Shown piece after piece: positions 25,401-38,470 of a stretch of DNA of 64,000 nt (position 1 is the first letter of the stretch; the number at the start of each line of letters is the position of its first letter). The notes beneath the pieces were generated by a model. It made no database searches. It was given only the letters and a program-made list of their open reading frames with translations, and had not been told where the DNA came from. Source of the stretch: Clarkia xantiana subsp. parviflora. Taxonomy: Eukaryota; Streptophyta; Magnoliopsida; Myrtales; Onagraceae. The stretch is taken from the NCBI GenBank assembly GCA_036873135.1, contig JAPTYO010000010.1, forward strand, positions 21,073,772-21,137,771, in the 5' to 3' direction. A program made the position numbers and the translations under genes.

Positions 25401-28400
25401 CAGTGCTTGAATTTTCGCTATCCTATATTCTTCAAACTTTTTGTTTGTTCTGGCTGAAAGAAGCTAAGCTTGTAACTTATACATTTTTCTCCAATGTTAC
25501 TTCTCTTGGCAGGTAAGTCAGACTTACATTTGAAAGTCATAATAAGGTTTTGGTTATTGTGTTTAAATTCAGGTTGGTACTGCAGATGCATTAAGTTTCT
25601 TCCTACCTGGTGTTGTTAGTCAATTTACAAAAGTGCTACATAGCTCAAAAGTAGCATTAAGTGGCGCTGGAGGAAATATTGAAGCTGCTGACCATGCAAT
25701 TAGAGGATTGGCAGAGTATCTTATGATTGTACTTCAGGATGATGCTAACTTATCTCTAACCGAGACGTGCTTGAGTTATATTACTGACAGGAATTCCCAA
25801 CTGAATGAAACAACTCATAAGATTATGGAGGAACTTCGCCAGTTGCCTGTTAAGGATCATAGTTCAAAGGGTGTAGCTGATGATGAAGACCATCAAGATA
25901 AACTAAGAAACGGACTGGAAGTTGAAAACAAGGATTTGGTTGTAGAAATTCACAAGGGTTTAGGATCTTTGCATGTGAATCGGACAAAAGAGTGGATCAG
26001 TAAAACTTCAGCTAATGTACATAGACTACTGAGTGCGACATTCCCACATGTATGGCTCTGTATGTAGTTTATCCTTGTTTCCTCCAACACACTTAAGGCC
26101 CTTTTTCAATACTTTGATAGATTGCTGAAAGTCTGATTGTTTGTAGATTTGTGTTCATCAATCAAAAAGATTGAGAATGGGTCTTTTGGCAGCTGTAAGA
26201 GGACTGTTATCAGAGTGCAGCCACACACTAAATGACAGCAGATTGATGCTATTGGTAAGCCCAAAACTATAACCTTATTCTACATCTGTAAGAGGCTAAG
26301 TGCGGTAATATGTACAATGTTCATCTTATGGTTTGACTGTGATTGCATATGCTTAGATGCTGTTGACCCTTTTCTCAAGACTATACCTGGTGGATTCCAT
26401 TTTCAGATTCTATTAAGCTAATTTTATTGAAAGTTGACTTAGAAAGTCTATCAGCTATGAGCTATCACAGTTCGGTTGCAAAAACCAATCCAAGCGGAAT
26501 TGCTGCTAAGAAAACTCTTTCTAGAACATGTTGCCAAGCTATGTAGAATGAACTTTCATTTTAGGAATATTATGATTTCATTACCAAGTCCTTAAGTGCT
26601 TGTTGGATGTTACGCAAATGGGGCTGGCCCAGTCAGACCAATGTCTTCTGGACCAGAGTTGTGGTTAAACCTTTTTCCGCCAATATGAGCTATGAAGAAG
26701 ACCTTAGCTATTAATAAACAATGAGACATCAAATGGCATGCACTAATTACAAGTTGATGTTGCAACTTGCTACATTCTCCGTTGCTTGTGCAGGAGTGCC
26801 TATTGGTTCTGGTGGTTGATGATTCTGAAGATGTTTCATCTACTGCTCTGGAGTTCCTTGAGTACTCAATTGCAAACAAGAAGGATCATGTCAAAAGTGA
26901 TTTTAAAGAGATTTTAAGCAGGTTAGCTCCTGAAGTTGGATTTTTTTAACTGTATGATGCTATGAGAAAGAGTACTGAAGGTTCTCCAATATCAGGCTAA
27001 TTCAGAAGCTTCAAAAGGTGATACTTGGTAGTGATGAGACCCTTGCACTGTCACATGCTCAAAAGTTACTTGTTGTCTTATACTTTTGTGGTCCTCAGTT
27101 TCTGGTGGATCAGCTTCTCCATTCTCCTGTAAGTACACGGTAGCGTCTCTTGGTTATAATCTTATAATTGTTTTATTAGAAACATAACTAGTGACTAACC
27201 TCTCCCAAGGTAATTTGGTCTCAATTGGAACTGGCACTTGTGTCTCCAAGGCTGTCTTTTCTCTGTATTAATTTTCACACTGATTGGAGTACTACTTTTC
27301 ACCATGTAGATAGCAGCTGCTCGGTTTGTTGATGTTCTTGCGGTCTGTCTGAGTCCGAATTCTGCATTTACTGGCTCTCTCAACAAGCTTATCCTTGCAA
27401 AGTCTACTACGGGTTACATCCACACTATTGCACAGCTGAAGGCTCAATCTTGTTCTTCCCTGGATTGGCAAGTTGTCTCTAGTAATGAAACACGTCCTTC
27501 ACAAGAAAATTCTTTTTTGGGCCAGCTACCACCTGCACACAAGAGCTATGAGCTTCCATGTGCACCACCTTGGATTGTCAATGTTGGAAGTCAGAAGTTG
27601 TACCAGACCCTTGCTCAAATACTTAGACTCGTAGGTCTATCTCTGGTAGCAGGTGGTTCAAGACTAAGAGATCAATGTGTTGTCTCTGTTTCATTTCATT
27701 GTTTTTGGCTCATCACCTACTCTTGTTTTGTTGTCTGTTAACTGTTGTCAGGATCAGGTAGTGGATGCAGTCTGTCGGTTATTGCGGATATCTCACTTAG
27801 TTGCTTGAGGAAGTTGATTTCTGAGATTCGAATTAGGGACTATAATAAAGAAAGCTGGCAGTTCTGGTGTAACAAAGCAGGTTCAGCGCAGCTGGTTCGT
27901 CAGGCCAGCACTGCAACATGTATCTTAAATGAAATGGTATATGGCCTATCAGATGGGGCAGTTGAAACTTTTAAGCTGATGTTCCAAAAGCCTGCATTCA
28001 AGAGAGAGGAATTTCAGAAGGTTGAGTCATTTGTTAATCAACCGAAATGGAATATTCCACAAGAGAACAGAGTTAGAAGTCAGCTGATTGATTGTGTTGG
28101 CCGAATCTTACATGAATATCTATCAGCTGAATTGTGGAATCTTCCACTTGAACCCAGCTCCTCTCTTACTGAATCTTATGGAGAAGCTGTGCATGTCCCT
28201 TTTCACTTCTTCAATGATATTGCTATGCTACAACAGGAAAGATACATATTCCTACATTAATCATGAATATTATTTGCAGTGTTTTGGTAGTAGCAATGAT
28301 GTTATTTTTAATTTTCTACTGGACAGGTTATTATTGAGGGGATAGGCATCTTTAGTATTTGTCTCGGGGAAGAGTTCTCTTCATGTGGATTTCTCCATTC

Positions 28401-30898
28401 TTCCCTTTATCTTCTGCTTGAGAATCTTGTTTCTTCTAACTTCAGTGTCAGAAGTACAGCTGGTGCTGTTCTTAATGTCATTTCTCATGCATCTGGCTAT
28501 TCAGGGGTGAGGTTTTCTTAAACAGTTCTGTCAATATGCAGCACTGTGGACCTTAACAGTGGAATAATGAATTTCAGGTTGGGCAATTAGTTTTGGCAAG
28601 TGCAGACTATGTAATAGACTCCATATGCAGGCAACTTTCTCATCTAGATCTCCATCCTCATGTGCCTAATGTGCTGGCTGCAATGCTTTCGTATGTTGGG
28701 GTTGCTGAAAAGATACTGCCTCTGTTGGAGGAGCCGGTATGATTTCTTATTCTACCGCAAAACGTACTTTTAATAGCCTTTACAATATCTGCTATCTACC
28801 TCGTATGTGTATGTTTTTGTCTGTGTGTTTGTGCTTATTTGGTCACTCTAATCTTGACAATTTAATAGATGCGTTCTGTTTCTGTGGAATTGGAGATACT
28901 TGGTAGGCATCAACATCCAGATTTGACGATTGCCTTTCTGAAGGTCAGCTCTATTTGACTTACTACTTGTTGCTGTTAGTTTCTCTGTGGTCTCTTGGAT
29001 TTGTTAGTGGAGTTAGTGAGATAATCTATGTCTAAAGGTCGAAGAAGAATGGGTATTGAATGTACACTTTGGTATTGTTCTCTTCAACAAGTTAAGCTAA
29101 ATAACTGAATGAAATATGGTTGATGTGAAATTTGTACTGTTCCACTACTTATTTGAATTGCCCGACTCTGATTGATTACCGTGTCATATGCAAGGCCATT
29201 TTCCTTTCTTGAACAATTCTTTGATTACCTGTATCATGTTTCTATGCATAATGATCTTGGAAATACAACAGGATTGACTTGTATAAATAATCTCAAAGTT
29301 ATTTAGTTTTGCTTATCCTTTTTAGGCAGTAGCAGAGATTGCAAAATCGTTAAAGCGTGAGGCATCTCAGTTGCCAACAGAGGCAGAATCTCTATATAAG
29401 CTTGTCGAGCAGCAGATTGACGATATGAAGCAGAGATCAGGAAGTAGTTCCAGGCAGGGTTTAGGTTTGCATGGAGAAGATGCAATTTCCTCTCAGAAGA
29501 AATCAGGTAGAAGAAGTGTCTTATTTGTTGGGGGAGTAAGTTTAGAATATAGAAATGGTTAACGTACTGATGTCGTATGGCTGCTGGTTCTCATTTATCA
29601 GAGGGAAATGCAGATGAAGATGAGTGGGAGAGGATTGTTTTAAAGTTGAATAACACAAAAAGGTATCGGCGAACGGTTGGATCAATATGCACATCATGTT
29701 TAACAGCTGCAACCCCTTTGCTTGCTTCGTCAAAGCAGGCGTGCTGTTTGGCGGCATTAGATATTATTGAGGTATGTACCTACATGCCATGCCATGCCAT
29801 GCCATGCGATGATGATTATTACTGATACTTGTTTGGGAATCGATTTATTTATCTGGTTGTTGTTTCCTCTGAAAGGATGGAGTAGCGGCACTAGCAGATG
29901 TTGAAACTGCTTACAAGTATGAAAGAGGAATAAAGGAGGCAATTGAAGAAGCCATTGCAGATTGTTCCTTGTATGAAATTCAAGATTCTATTGGTGATGC
30001 TGATGAAGGAAAAGATGAAAATAGGTTGCTTCCAGCAATCAACAAAATATGGCCTTTCATGGTGTCTTGTGTGAGAAGCAGTGACCCAGTGGTGAGTGGT
30101 TATTATCATGTTATTATTATGCATGCATGCATGTATGGTGATTGTGATGGTATCTTATCTTCAGCTAGCTATCTAATTCAGTTTGTGATATAGGTTGTGC
30201 AAAGATGTGTCTCTGTAGTGTGCTCAACTATACAAATCTGTGGAGGAGATTTCTTTTCCCGGCGGTTTCTCAAGGATGGGCACCACTTCTGGAGACTATT
30301 ACATGCCACATCATTGTCATCATCAACTTTGTTGAATCCAAAAAAGAAAGAAGCCCCACAACTGCTACGGCTCCCTTACAGGAGTAGTGAAGCAGCATCT
30401 GAGGTGGAGGATAGGGTAATGTCGAGCCAAAAGGTTAAAATTGCAACGTTGAAGATGATTGCTAACTTGTCACGTAACAAGAAGAGTGCGTCTTCATTGG
30501 CAGCGGTGCTGAAGAAGGTGAGCGGTCTAGTGGTGGGTATTGCTTGTAGTAGTAGTGAAGGAGGTGGTCTTAGAGATGCTTGTATAGATGCATTGGTTGG
30601 CCTTGCGAGTATGGATCCCGATCTTGTGTGGCTGCTCTTAGCTGATATTTACTTCTCACTCAAAAAGAGTAACAAGATGAAGAAGAAGAAATTTGATGAT
30701 GCAGAATCTTGTTTGGAAGAAGAAGAAGAAGATGAGGACTTGTTTTTGCCTCTTCTATCTTCAGAAGAAGAAGATAAGTTCCTTTACATACAGTATGGAG
30801 GAGGGCGTCATGTTGTTGATATTAGCTTCACCTCAGTTGAGTTTGTTTTTAAGAAACTGCATTCTCTTGCTTTCACCGATCAATTCTACAATTTCTAG
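22489..30898 (+). CDS. TTI1: TTI1, TELO2-interacting ARM/HEAT-repeat protein
   Basis: TTI1 works with TELO2 and TTI2 to fold and stabilise PI3K-like kinases such as TOR, ATM and ATR. Exons: 22489-22649, 23276-23474, 23913-24221, 24290-24379, 25573-26049, 26147-26254, 26794-26921, 26996-27128, 27310-27652, 27752-28236, 28327-28506, 28578-28736, 28869-28943, 29326-29506, 29602-29771, 29876-30091, 30194-30898 (1372 aa, close to the Arabidopsis ARM-repeat homologue). The protein is mostly alpha-helical repeats with no catalytic motif. An acidic EEEEEDED segment lies near the C-terminus, in the last exon. The ATG at 22489 is chosen because the upstream in-frame codons are not ATG. Intron 10 (28237-28326) begins GA and not GT; if it is not removed, translation stops at 28260 and gives about 818 aa. 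Intron 4 (24380-25572) is long and shows nothing else. Confidence 0.88.
28237..28326 (+). other. Non-canonical GA-AG intron or mutated donor in TTI1
   Basis: The exon ends CTACAACAG and the next bases are GAAAGA, where the consensus would be GTAAGA. The 90-nt interval ends in CTACTGGACAG. Frame and homology (AMLQQ-VIIEGIG) both place the splice exactly here, and no GT donor nearby keeps the protein. It is one T-to-A change from a perfect donor. Confidence 0.8.
29783..29809. repeat. Pentanucleotide (ATGCC)n in TTI1 intron 15
   Basis: Five tandem CATGC/ATGCC units sit just inside the intron that starts at 29772. Confidence 0.85.
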
Positions 30899-31199
30899 TT
30901 TATCAAAAAAAATTCTACAATTTCTAGAACCGTTCATTCATATGTATACCTATATATACCTCCATTGCTATTATTATATGTATATCCCCTTTCCGTTGTA
31001 GCTTGCTTGACAATACTCCACCTTGGCAGATGTGTTCTATTCAACAGTACATCCATCCATCTATATATTATTTATAAGGGGGCCTATTAATTATTATATC
31101 AATGTTAATTTTTTTTAAATTTACTTTTCAAAATGAGAACAATAACCATCACTAAATATTTTTCAATAAATTCTATAGAACATATTTGCTTTTATTAAA

Positions 31200-31823
31200 G
31201 GGTTAAGAACACAGGAAGGGCCTGAATTTTGCCCCATGTTGACGGGAGAGGTCTGAATGTTCAAACGTTCATATTAAGCGTCTGAATTTTCAACTTTGTT
31301 TATATAAGAGATCTCAGTTAATTTTTGCCGTTAAAACTAACAGAATTTTGTCAAATGCTTGGCATGTGATCGAAAATAAACTTAAATCCCGAAAATGCCC
31401 TCCGATCAAAGTGTGCCCCTCACATGCTTAACCTGAAAAGACGAAAATGCCCTTAAAGCCACCACGGCTCCGGCAACCGCCACCCGACTCCGACGACCAC
31501 TACCCCAGCTCCGGCGACCACCACCCAACTCCGGCGACCGCCACCACGGCTCTGATTGGGCCCAAATCGGAGCAAAAAAAGCTCTGATCGGCAGGGGTAT
31601 ATTAGACATTTCATATTTCATTAATTAAACAGCTAAATTGTTACAATAATTGCAAATGGGTAATTCTGACATTTCACGTGGTTATGTTAAATTAACAGAA
31701 AATTTGGACGGAAAACCAAAAAACAACAAGCATGATAATTTAGACCCTTAATATCAACATTTGAGCATTCAGACGTTTCCCGTTACATGGACCATTATTC
31801 GGGCCCTTTTGTGTTCTTAACCC
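31200..31823. mobile_element. Foldback Mutator-like element, copy 2
   Basis: Ends GGGTTAAGAACACAGG and GTGTTCTTAACCC are flanked by an exact 9-bp duplication, TTTATTAAA, at 31191-31199 and 31824-31832. A 9-bp duplication is the hallmark of Mutator-type insertion. The core (about 31450-31590) carries the family's CTCCGGCGACCACC units and ATTGGGCCCAAATCGGAG. It is non-coding, with no transposase. Confidence 0.88.
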
Positions 31824-32179
31824 TTTATTAAATATGAAGCGTAAAACTAAAAATAATAATATCATTTTGTTGTACATGAAAAGATAAATAGTGATAAAAT
31901 AAATCATATATATATATAATATGTTGTAAATCAAACATAATAATAATAAATAATATGAGATTAAACCGTATGCAGTGCTATTCATTCATCGTTGGATCCT
32001 TGTCTGGGCCTCCCCTTATCCCGCTTCTATCAATCAAATGTTTATATTCCTCCATTTCTGAAAAAATTCAAGTTGTTGAAGTTCAGATCAATCTTCGAAT
32101 CATAGGAGTAAGGTGAAACAACTTAAATCGTTCAATGTTATTTGTTTGATCAAAATTAGTTTTTAATACTATATATATA

Positions 32180-32625
32180 TATATATATATTTTCGTTTTT
32201 TGGACTTTTTATATTATACGTTTGTATTTTGTAGATTTTTTATGCATCAGTTAGTCAATCATCAATTTTGGCCGTTAAATACTTTTATTTTGTTCAATTT
32301 AGTCATCCAACTTGTATACCTAGCTTTTAATTTTTACAATTTAGTCCCTACAAAGATAAATTAGATCCTAGGTTCAATTGGGTCAACTGTATACTAAGGT
32401 CCAATTTAGTTATTTTAGGTACTAAATTGTAAAAATTAAAATTTAGGTAAATAAATTGGAGGACTAAATAAAATAAAATAAAAGTATTTAACAGTCAAAC
32501 TTGACTAATAGATGCATCAAAAGTTTACAAAATGAAAAACGTACGACAGATTATAAAAAAAATATAATACCAAAAGTGAAGTTTAGGTAAACATGATACT
32601 AAAAATCCATTTAAGTCTAAAAAAT
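32180..32625. repeat. Inverted-repeat MITE-like element
   Basis: A left arm (GATTTTTTATGCATCAGTTAG, then GGCCGTTAAATACTTTTATT) pairs with a right arm (AAAGTATTTAACAGTC, then GACTAATAGATGCATCAAAAG). The centre has TTCAATTTAGTC words and their complements. The exact ends are masked by TA repeats at 32171-32190. It lies about 230 bp before the STR1 ATG. Confidence 0.6.
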
Positions 32626-32852
32626 TATGGTAGGTAAAACTTGAGTAGGCGAATATATTATACTAACCGGGGTTCCGGTTACTACAAACTGAACCGGAAG
32701 CGTTCTTGTTCTCTTTTTGGCAAACCGGAATCGACGGGTATATTTGTCAAGCTAGGTGGAGCTTTGGTGAGTGCACGCATCGAGAGAGATAGAGAGCAAA
32801 GCTCAAGCGGCTGATTCTTCATCGGGGGATGTTCATCTTCTCTGCATAATTG

Positions 32853-35800
32853 ATGGCATCAACTCTCTTCTCCCAGACGACTTCTCGATTCCTTCAGTCT
32901 TCACTTCCTTGCTCCTCCCGCCCACTCTTCTTCTCTCTACTTCTCAACGTGAGTTTTTTAAGTTTTCCCCGTTATTCACTTGGATATCATCATCATATTC
33001 TCTTTTTACCTGCCTATAGAGGGTGATAAATTTTAGCTAACAGTACCTAGGTTTCATCATACCTTTTGATTATGAGAAGGATTCGTACTTGGGGAACAAC
33101 TCCAACTTATTTGCAAATTGAAAAAAAAAAAAAAATTTTAAATAGTGATTTTCTTTGGTTATTAGCCATCAGGTTGATACTTAGAAGCTTAATACCGTAT
33201 TATATCCTCAAACTGTTCTTCTATACTGTTTGTTGAGGTAGGAGTTCAAATGTTCACTTTCTGTCCTATTACATGGATCAATATTCCTAATAATGATTCA
33301 TTTATATGGAGAAGTAAGTTGGGTAGCTGGGTTTACTTGTCAGGTGCAATATTTCCCCCCTGTTATAGTAGTTATATAATGTTGCTTTCTTTCATGTTTC
33401 TGACTATGTTTTTTTTTTTTGTAGAAGAGGACACTTCAACTTCAAGTTGCCCCCAGGATATTGTCTTATAATCCAGCACGTCAAACTCTTAATCGAATGG
33501 CTTCTTCAGTTGCTAGCGCAACAGTTAATTACAAAACACAATCAACATCTACCAGTGAACCTGTTGTTTCTGTTGATTGGCTCCATGCTAACCTCAAAGA
33601 GCCTGATTTGAAGGTGCTCTCTTCAGCTTGCTTTTTTTCTCCTTAAATGTTTAAAGTTCAGAACATCATAATAACACACCAAGAGGGTGCCAGCACATTT
33701 ACTTGAGGAGTGTCAAAATAAAAGTACATGAAAAGCTAGTTAATCTAAAGTGTCCATGAGTACATTAATATCCCATTTGTGCTCCAAACTCTACCAAAAG
33801 ATGTACAGTTCTAACCAAATTTTTTGCCACATCTTTTTTACTTTATATACCAGAACGACTCAACTTATATAATGGGAACGTAAAAAATGCTAATTATACA
33901 TGTTATAGTCCTTTTCTGATCAACATAATTTTTTTTGTTTCAGGTGCTGGATGCATCATGGTATATGCCAGATGAGCAGCGAAATCCACTTCAGGAGTAT
34001 CAGGTCCCTAGCTGAATGCTTGATGACCCTCTTTGTTTGCAACACATCCTGATACATACTTGCACTCCATTTTGTTTTGCTTCTGCAATCAGGTGGCTCA
34101 TATTCCTGGAGCACTCTTCTTTGACGTGGACGGAATATCAGATCGAACTACAAAAGTGAGATGTTTTCCCTCTCCCAACACTTCTGAATCTTCTTTTGTA
34201 TTCCATTGCCAGCTTAAGTTGACATGACATTCAATTATGCTAGAAGTTTATCATACTTTTGGTTTGAAAAAAAAAAAAATCCCACTCTCTTGCAAGCAGA
34301 ATAATGTCTAAGGTGAAGTAGATCTAAGTTGCTAAATCTTTGAGACTGTGTTTTGTGGGATGAAATAATCTATGCCTTGATCTCTTAATCTTTTAGGAGA
34401 TGCTTTGTCCTTAGATGATGGGCTTGCTAATTTGTATCTCAAATTGTAGAGCTTTATAAAGTGTAGTGCCTCAAAGGATTTGTTTCTTGCTTGAGAAAGT
34501 AAGGCTCTGAGATCAAGTTTATGCTGGAGTCATACATTGCAGCTGTTCCATTGATTCTTCTGACTTCACCTAGTTTCACAATATCTTGGTATATATTTGT
34601 TTGTCATACAAGCTATTGATACATATACGGTAAACTCTATCAGCTACCTCATATGTTGCCGTCAGAGGAAGCTTTTGCTGCCGCTGCCTCTTCTCTTGGT
34701 ATTGGAAACAAAGATGGAGTCATTGTCTATGATGGTAAAGGGATATTTAGTGCAGCTCGTGTCTGGTGGTGAGATGCGGAACAATAACAAAAGTTTGATT
34801 TTGATAACCTATCTGCCTTTTTTCCTTTAGACTAACACAAACATTTTATTTATGAACTAAAAGGATGTTTAGAGTATTTGGGCATGAAAGAGTCTGGGTT
34901 TTAGATGGAGGTCTTCCCAGATGGCGAGCATCAGGTTGTGATGTTGAGTCTAGTGCTTCTAGTGATGCTATCCTGAAAGCCAGTGCTGCAACTGAGGCCA
35001 TAGAGAAAGTTTATCAGGGCCAGAGGGTAATGTAACAGTTTTTACAGGATCTTTTCATATTTGCATTCCTTTTGGGATGCACATGAAGTACAATTTACAT
35101 GAATGTTGTGGAAGTTGGATATTTATCCTGTCATTCAATCGTCACTTATATATTTTTGTCATCTACCTTACTAGCAGGTTGGGCCAATAACATTCGAGAC
35201 CAAATTTCAGCCTCATCTTGTTTGGTCGCTTGAGCAGGTTGGCTTTTGATTGTCTTAATTTAGGGCATTCAATTTTACTTGGGCGTCGATAATGATTTTC
35301 ATCACCATATTTCGATGCTTCATTTACTCTCCATGTGACTCTTTGTTGCTTATACAATGATTTGAAGGGTAAACCTTTTAAAAAGGTTATTTTGTTTATA
35401 ACGTTGAATCAAGGTTTTATCTACTGTAAAAATCTGCAGGTGAGAAGAAACATTGAGGAGAAGACCCACCAACAGATAGATGCTAGATCTAAGGCCAGGT
35501 ATATTCTAATCATTACTAGCAACTGCTTTCATTAGGAGTATTTTTTGGTTCTTATATATATGACTTATTATTCCGGCAGGATCATATTTTAACTCCCTTT
35601 TTTTGTGTGATTAAAAAAGAAGCATGTTATAACATCATCAGGGCTCATTGTGCTTATCTTATCATAAAATAGACGAGAGAAATGCTTGAACTTGTTTAAT
35701 TCCTTTACTTATGCATGGTCAAGTTGTCGATGAGCTCAAATGACATGTGTACATACTTACTGATAATTCAACTCGTTCCCCCAAAGATTTGTTTTTCTCC

Positions 35801-36512
35801 TACGGGCAAGACGCTGGAAATGATTGCATTATTTCTTCATTTCAAACATATTTAAGAATTCAAGGACCATTTAGTTGAAGTAAACCATGGATCTTACTTG
35901 ATTTTTAATTTTATTATGGTTAGATTTGATGGGGCAGCTCCAGAACCTAGAAAGGGAATAAGAAGTGGACATGTTCCTGGAAGCAAGTGTATACCCTTTG
36001 GTCAGGTAAAGAATTGCATTGTTGAAAAATAGACGCTGGCATGCAGGATCCATAATAAGAAGGGGGGGCAGTGATTGACATGGGTTGGAGTTTGATTTAC
36101 AGATGTTGGATGGTTCACAGACACTACTGCCTTGTGATGATCTTAAGAAAAGATTCGAAGAAGAAGGTAAAGTTGGATTTTGCAGATGATGGAGGGAGGA
36201 GATATTGATATTTTTGGACTAGTAAATATAAATTATTGCATGTAACATGAATCTTATGCAGGGCTGTCTGTGGACAAGCCAGTGGTAGCTTCATGTGGAA
36301 CTGGGGTTACAGCCTGCATTCTAGCACTGGTATGTGCTTGATAAAAATCTGAAAGGTGCTTCTATGATGATAATAATTGATTCACAGAACATAATATGGT
36401 GATTCAGGGCTTGCATCGTTTGGGGAAGAAGGATGTTGCTGTGTATGATGGATCATGGACCGAATGGGGAGCAAATCCAGACACACCTATAGACACTACT
36501 ACTAGTAACTGA
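32853..36512 (+). CDS. STR1: 3-mercaptopyruvate sulfurtransferase (rhodanese family)
   Basis: The enzyme moves sulfur from mercaptopyruvate or thiosulfate to a thiophilic acceptor. Exons: 32853-32948, 33425-33613, 33944-34003, 34093-34155, 34644-34768, 34864-35026, 35178-35237, 35440-35498, 35924-36005, 36103-36166, 36262-36329, 36408-36512 (377 aa, near the Arabidopsis STR1 length). Two rhodanese domains are present: the first contains AHIPGALFFDVD and the second GHVPGSKCIPF. The active loop ASCGTGVTA has the catalytic Cys at 332. The first 60 or so residues are basic and serine-rich and look like a mitochondrial presequence. A second in-frame Met at 33497 would give a cytosolic form. It follows TTI1, as in Arabidopsis. 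Confidence 0.93.
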
Positions 36513-36915
36513 TGGATGGATGGATCATGCTTGGTAGATGATTATGTGATATGATGGCTGGCTGTCTTGCCGCTGCTTGGACAGAAAAGAACATCACCCC
36601 ATCCATAAAATCTGACTGTTATTATTCCGCCGTAGTGTTATTGTTGGAAATGTTACAACTGTTTCAAAATCAATCATCGGTATGGGGACTTTGAAAGAAA
36701 TAAATAAATAAAGTGGTGTAGCGTTGTTTCTTGAAGATACCAAAACTATTGGGTGTATTTTTTGGTGACATTAACTTTCTCTCTTAAACATGGGTAACTT
36801 AAATTAATTTTCCCGTCATCTGTAGGTGAAAAAATGTCACAACACTATCATGGCTCCAATCAGGCAGGATTAGAAGGATCCTATTAGAAAACAATGATCG
36901 GAGTCATAAAACCAG
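36513..36915. other. 3' flank of STR1, no gene seen
   Basis: Probable 3' UTR followed by unremarkable AT-rich sequence up to the next transposon end. Confidence 0.45.
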
Positions 36916-37776
36916 TGTTATCAGAACCGGACCGGATATCGAACCGGTTAGGAGTTCGGTTTCCGGTTCAACCGGGTTCGAACCCACTCCGGCCGCTTTA
37001 AGGTAATTCTTTTTCAATTTTTCTCCAACTCCCCACTCCTCTCTCATCATATCTCTCCTCCTCTCCTTCCCCACCCACACAGCCCAACTCTCATCTCTTC
37101 TCGACATGAACTCACGTCAAGTCTTGGTTTTGACGGATTCATCTCTTCTCCCTTAAAAATCCACAATTTCAATTTCACAGCCCACAACCATGGCGTCAAC
37201 GATTCAATTGCCGGTCTTAATCGACATCGGAGTTCAAGCGATCGATATTTCCACTCCTCCCTCCCCAGTCCCCACCTTTTCGCCATCAGTCTGATCCGCC
37301 AAAGCTACGACCTTTCGACGGCGTCGTCCCTCCTGATGTCGTCGTGGTCCTCTCACCCCTCTCTTCCATACATCGGCGCCAATCTCGTGACTTACTTCCC
37401 GGAGAACTCAGCCCAAAACCTCCCCGGAGTTCAAGCGACCTACGTGCTCTTCAGCTCCGTCACCGACCAGCCACTGACGTCCATTGACAGCACCGTCTCT
37501 GTTTGAATTGAGTCTGTACGTCTTCTCTGCAATGTAGGGCTTGTTGACAGTTGAAGATGAACCGATTTTATTAAGTTGATTTTTTTTTATATTCTGAGCA
37601 CTGAACCGGTGGGCCGGCGGCCCACCGCCCGGTCTACTTAAAATCGATCGGTTCGTCAAAGAAACCGGCTATCGAACCGGATTCGCTTACATCCTCCGGA
37701 TTTGCTTGAACCGGGCCGTTGGAGGTACCTGTTCCGGTTCGAACTCGGTCGGACCGCCGGTACGGTTCTGATAACA
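36916..37776. mobile_element. TIR transposon with coding-like interior
   Basis: The termini TGTTATCAGAACCGGACCGG and the inverse of TGTTATCAGAACCGTACCGG (complement of the right end) match. GAACCGG repeats fill both subterminal regions, to about 36985 and from 37600. The interior (37130-37510) is C-rich and intronless and has partial open frames on both strands, as expected for a captured gene fragment, but I could not name its source. No clear target duplication was found. No transposase. Confidence 0.7.
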
Positions 37777-38299
37777 TTACGTAAAACTCTTTACGTATAA
37801 TTTAAAGTGTATATAAAGACTAGGTGTTAACTTTAAAGAATATAATTTATGTAGAACCATTGTGGATGCTCTTATAAATAAAAATAAGGGTTAATAATCA
37901 AATTAAAAATCGTACCTGAATTTTGATTTTTTAAATTTAAAATCCGAACATTCAATTATTGAGCAATTTGCTAATCTTATTTTGATTTTATTCAAACTGG
38001 ATAGAAAATGAGCATGTTCTGACCATCTAAAGTCTTTTCGTGTGTAACTAAAATGGAATTAGACATAAATTAAATGTATTGCAACGAAATCACGTTTAAT
38101 CAGACATCTATTAACAATGTCTTTCTCATAAAATAATTTTAATCAAGTTATTAGATAATTCTTATTCGTCACCTTAAAGTCAAATCAAGTAAAATCAGTC
38201 TACAACTGCTGGGAAATGAGTAAAGTTTCTTCCTACGAAATTTGTTGTGAAAAAAAAAAAAAATCAAATTAATTTTTACCGTTTGTAGCGCGACTTTCA
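37777..38299. other. AT-rich gap, nothing recognised
   Basis: Low-complexity AT-rich sequence upstream of a MITE. No open frame of note and no repeat seen. Confidence 0.45.
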
Positions 38300-38470
38300 G
38301 AGAAATTCTTGTATACATCAAATTCATCACGTGCGCTGACGTGTTGCCCCTTTAATCAATCAAATTGTGACATGTGTCGTTGTTCAGTCTCTCACTTGCC
38401 ACATTTCACTATTTAATTGGTTAAAAAGGCAATACATACGTGGTGAATCTGATGTATACAAAAATTTCTC
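38300..38470. mobile_element. Short MITE in the ALIS upstream region
   Basis: The inverted ends GAGAAATTCTTGTATACATC and GATGTATACAAAAATTTCTC match over about 34 bp including the CACGTG border. Flanking 9-mers CGACTTTCA and CGACTCCCG agree at six positions, which suggests an old Mutator-type duplication. It ends 343 bp before the ALIS ATG. Confidence 0.75.
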
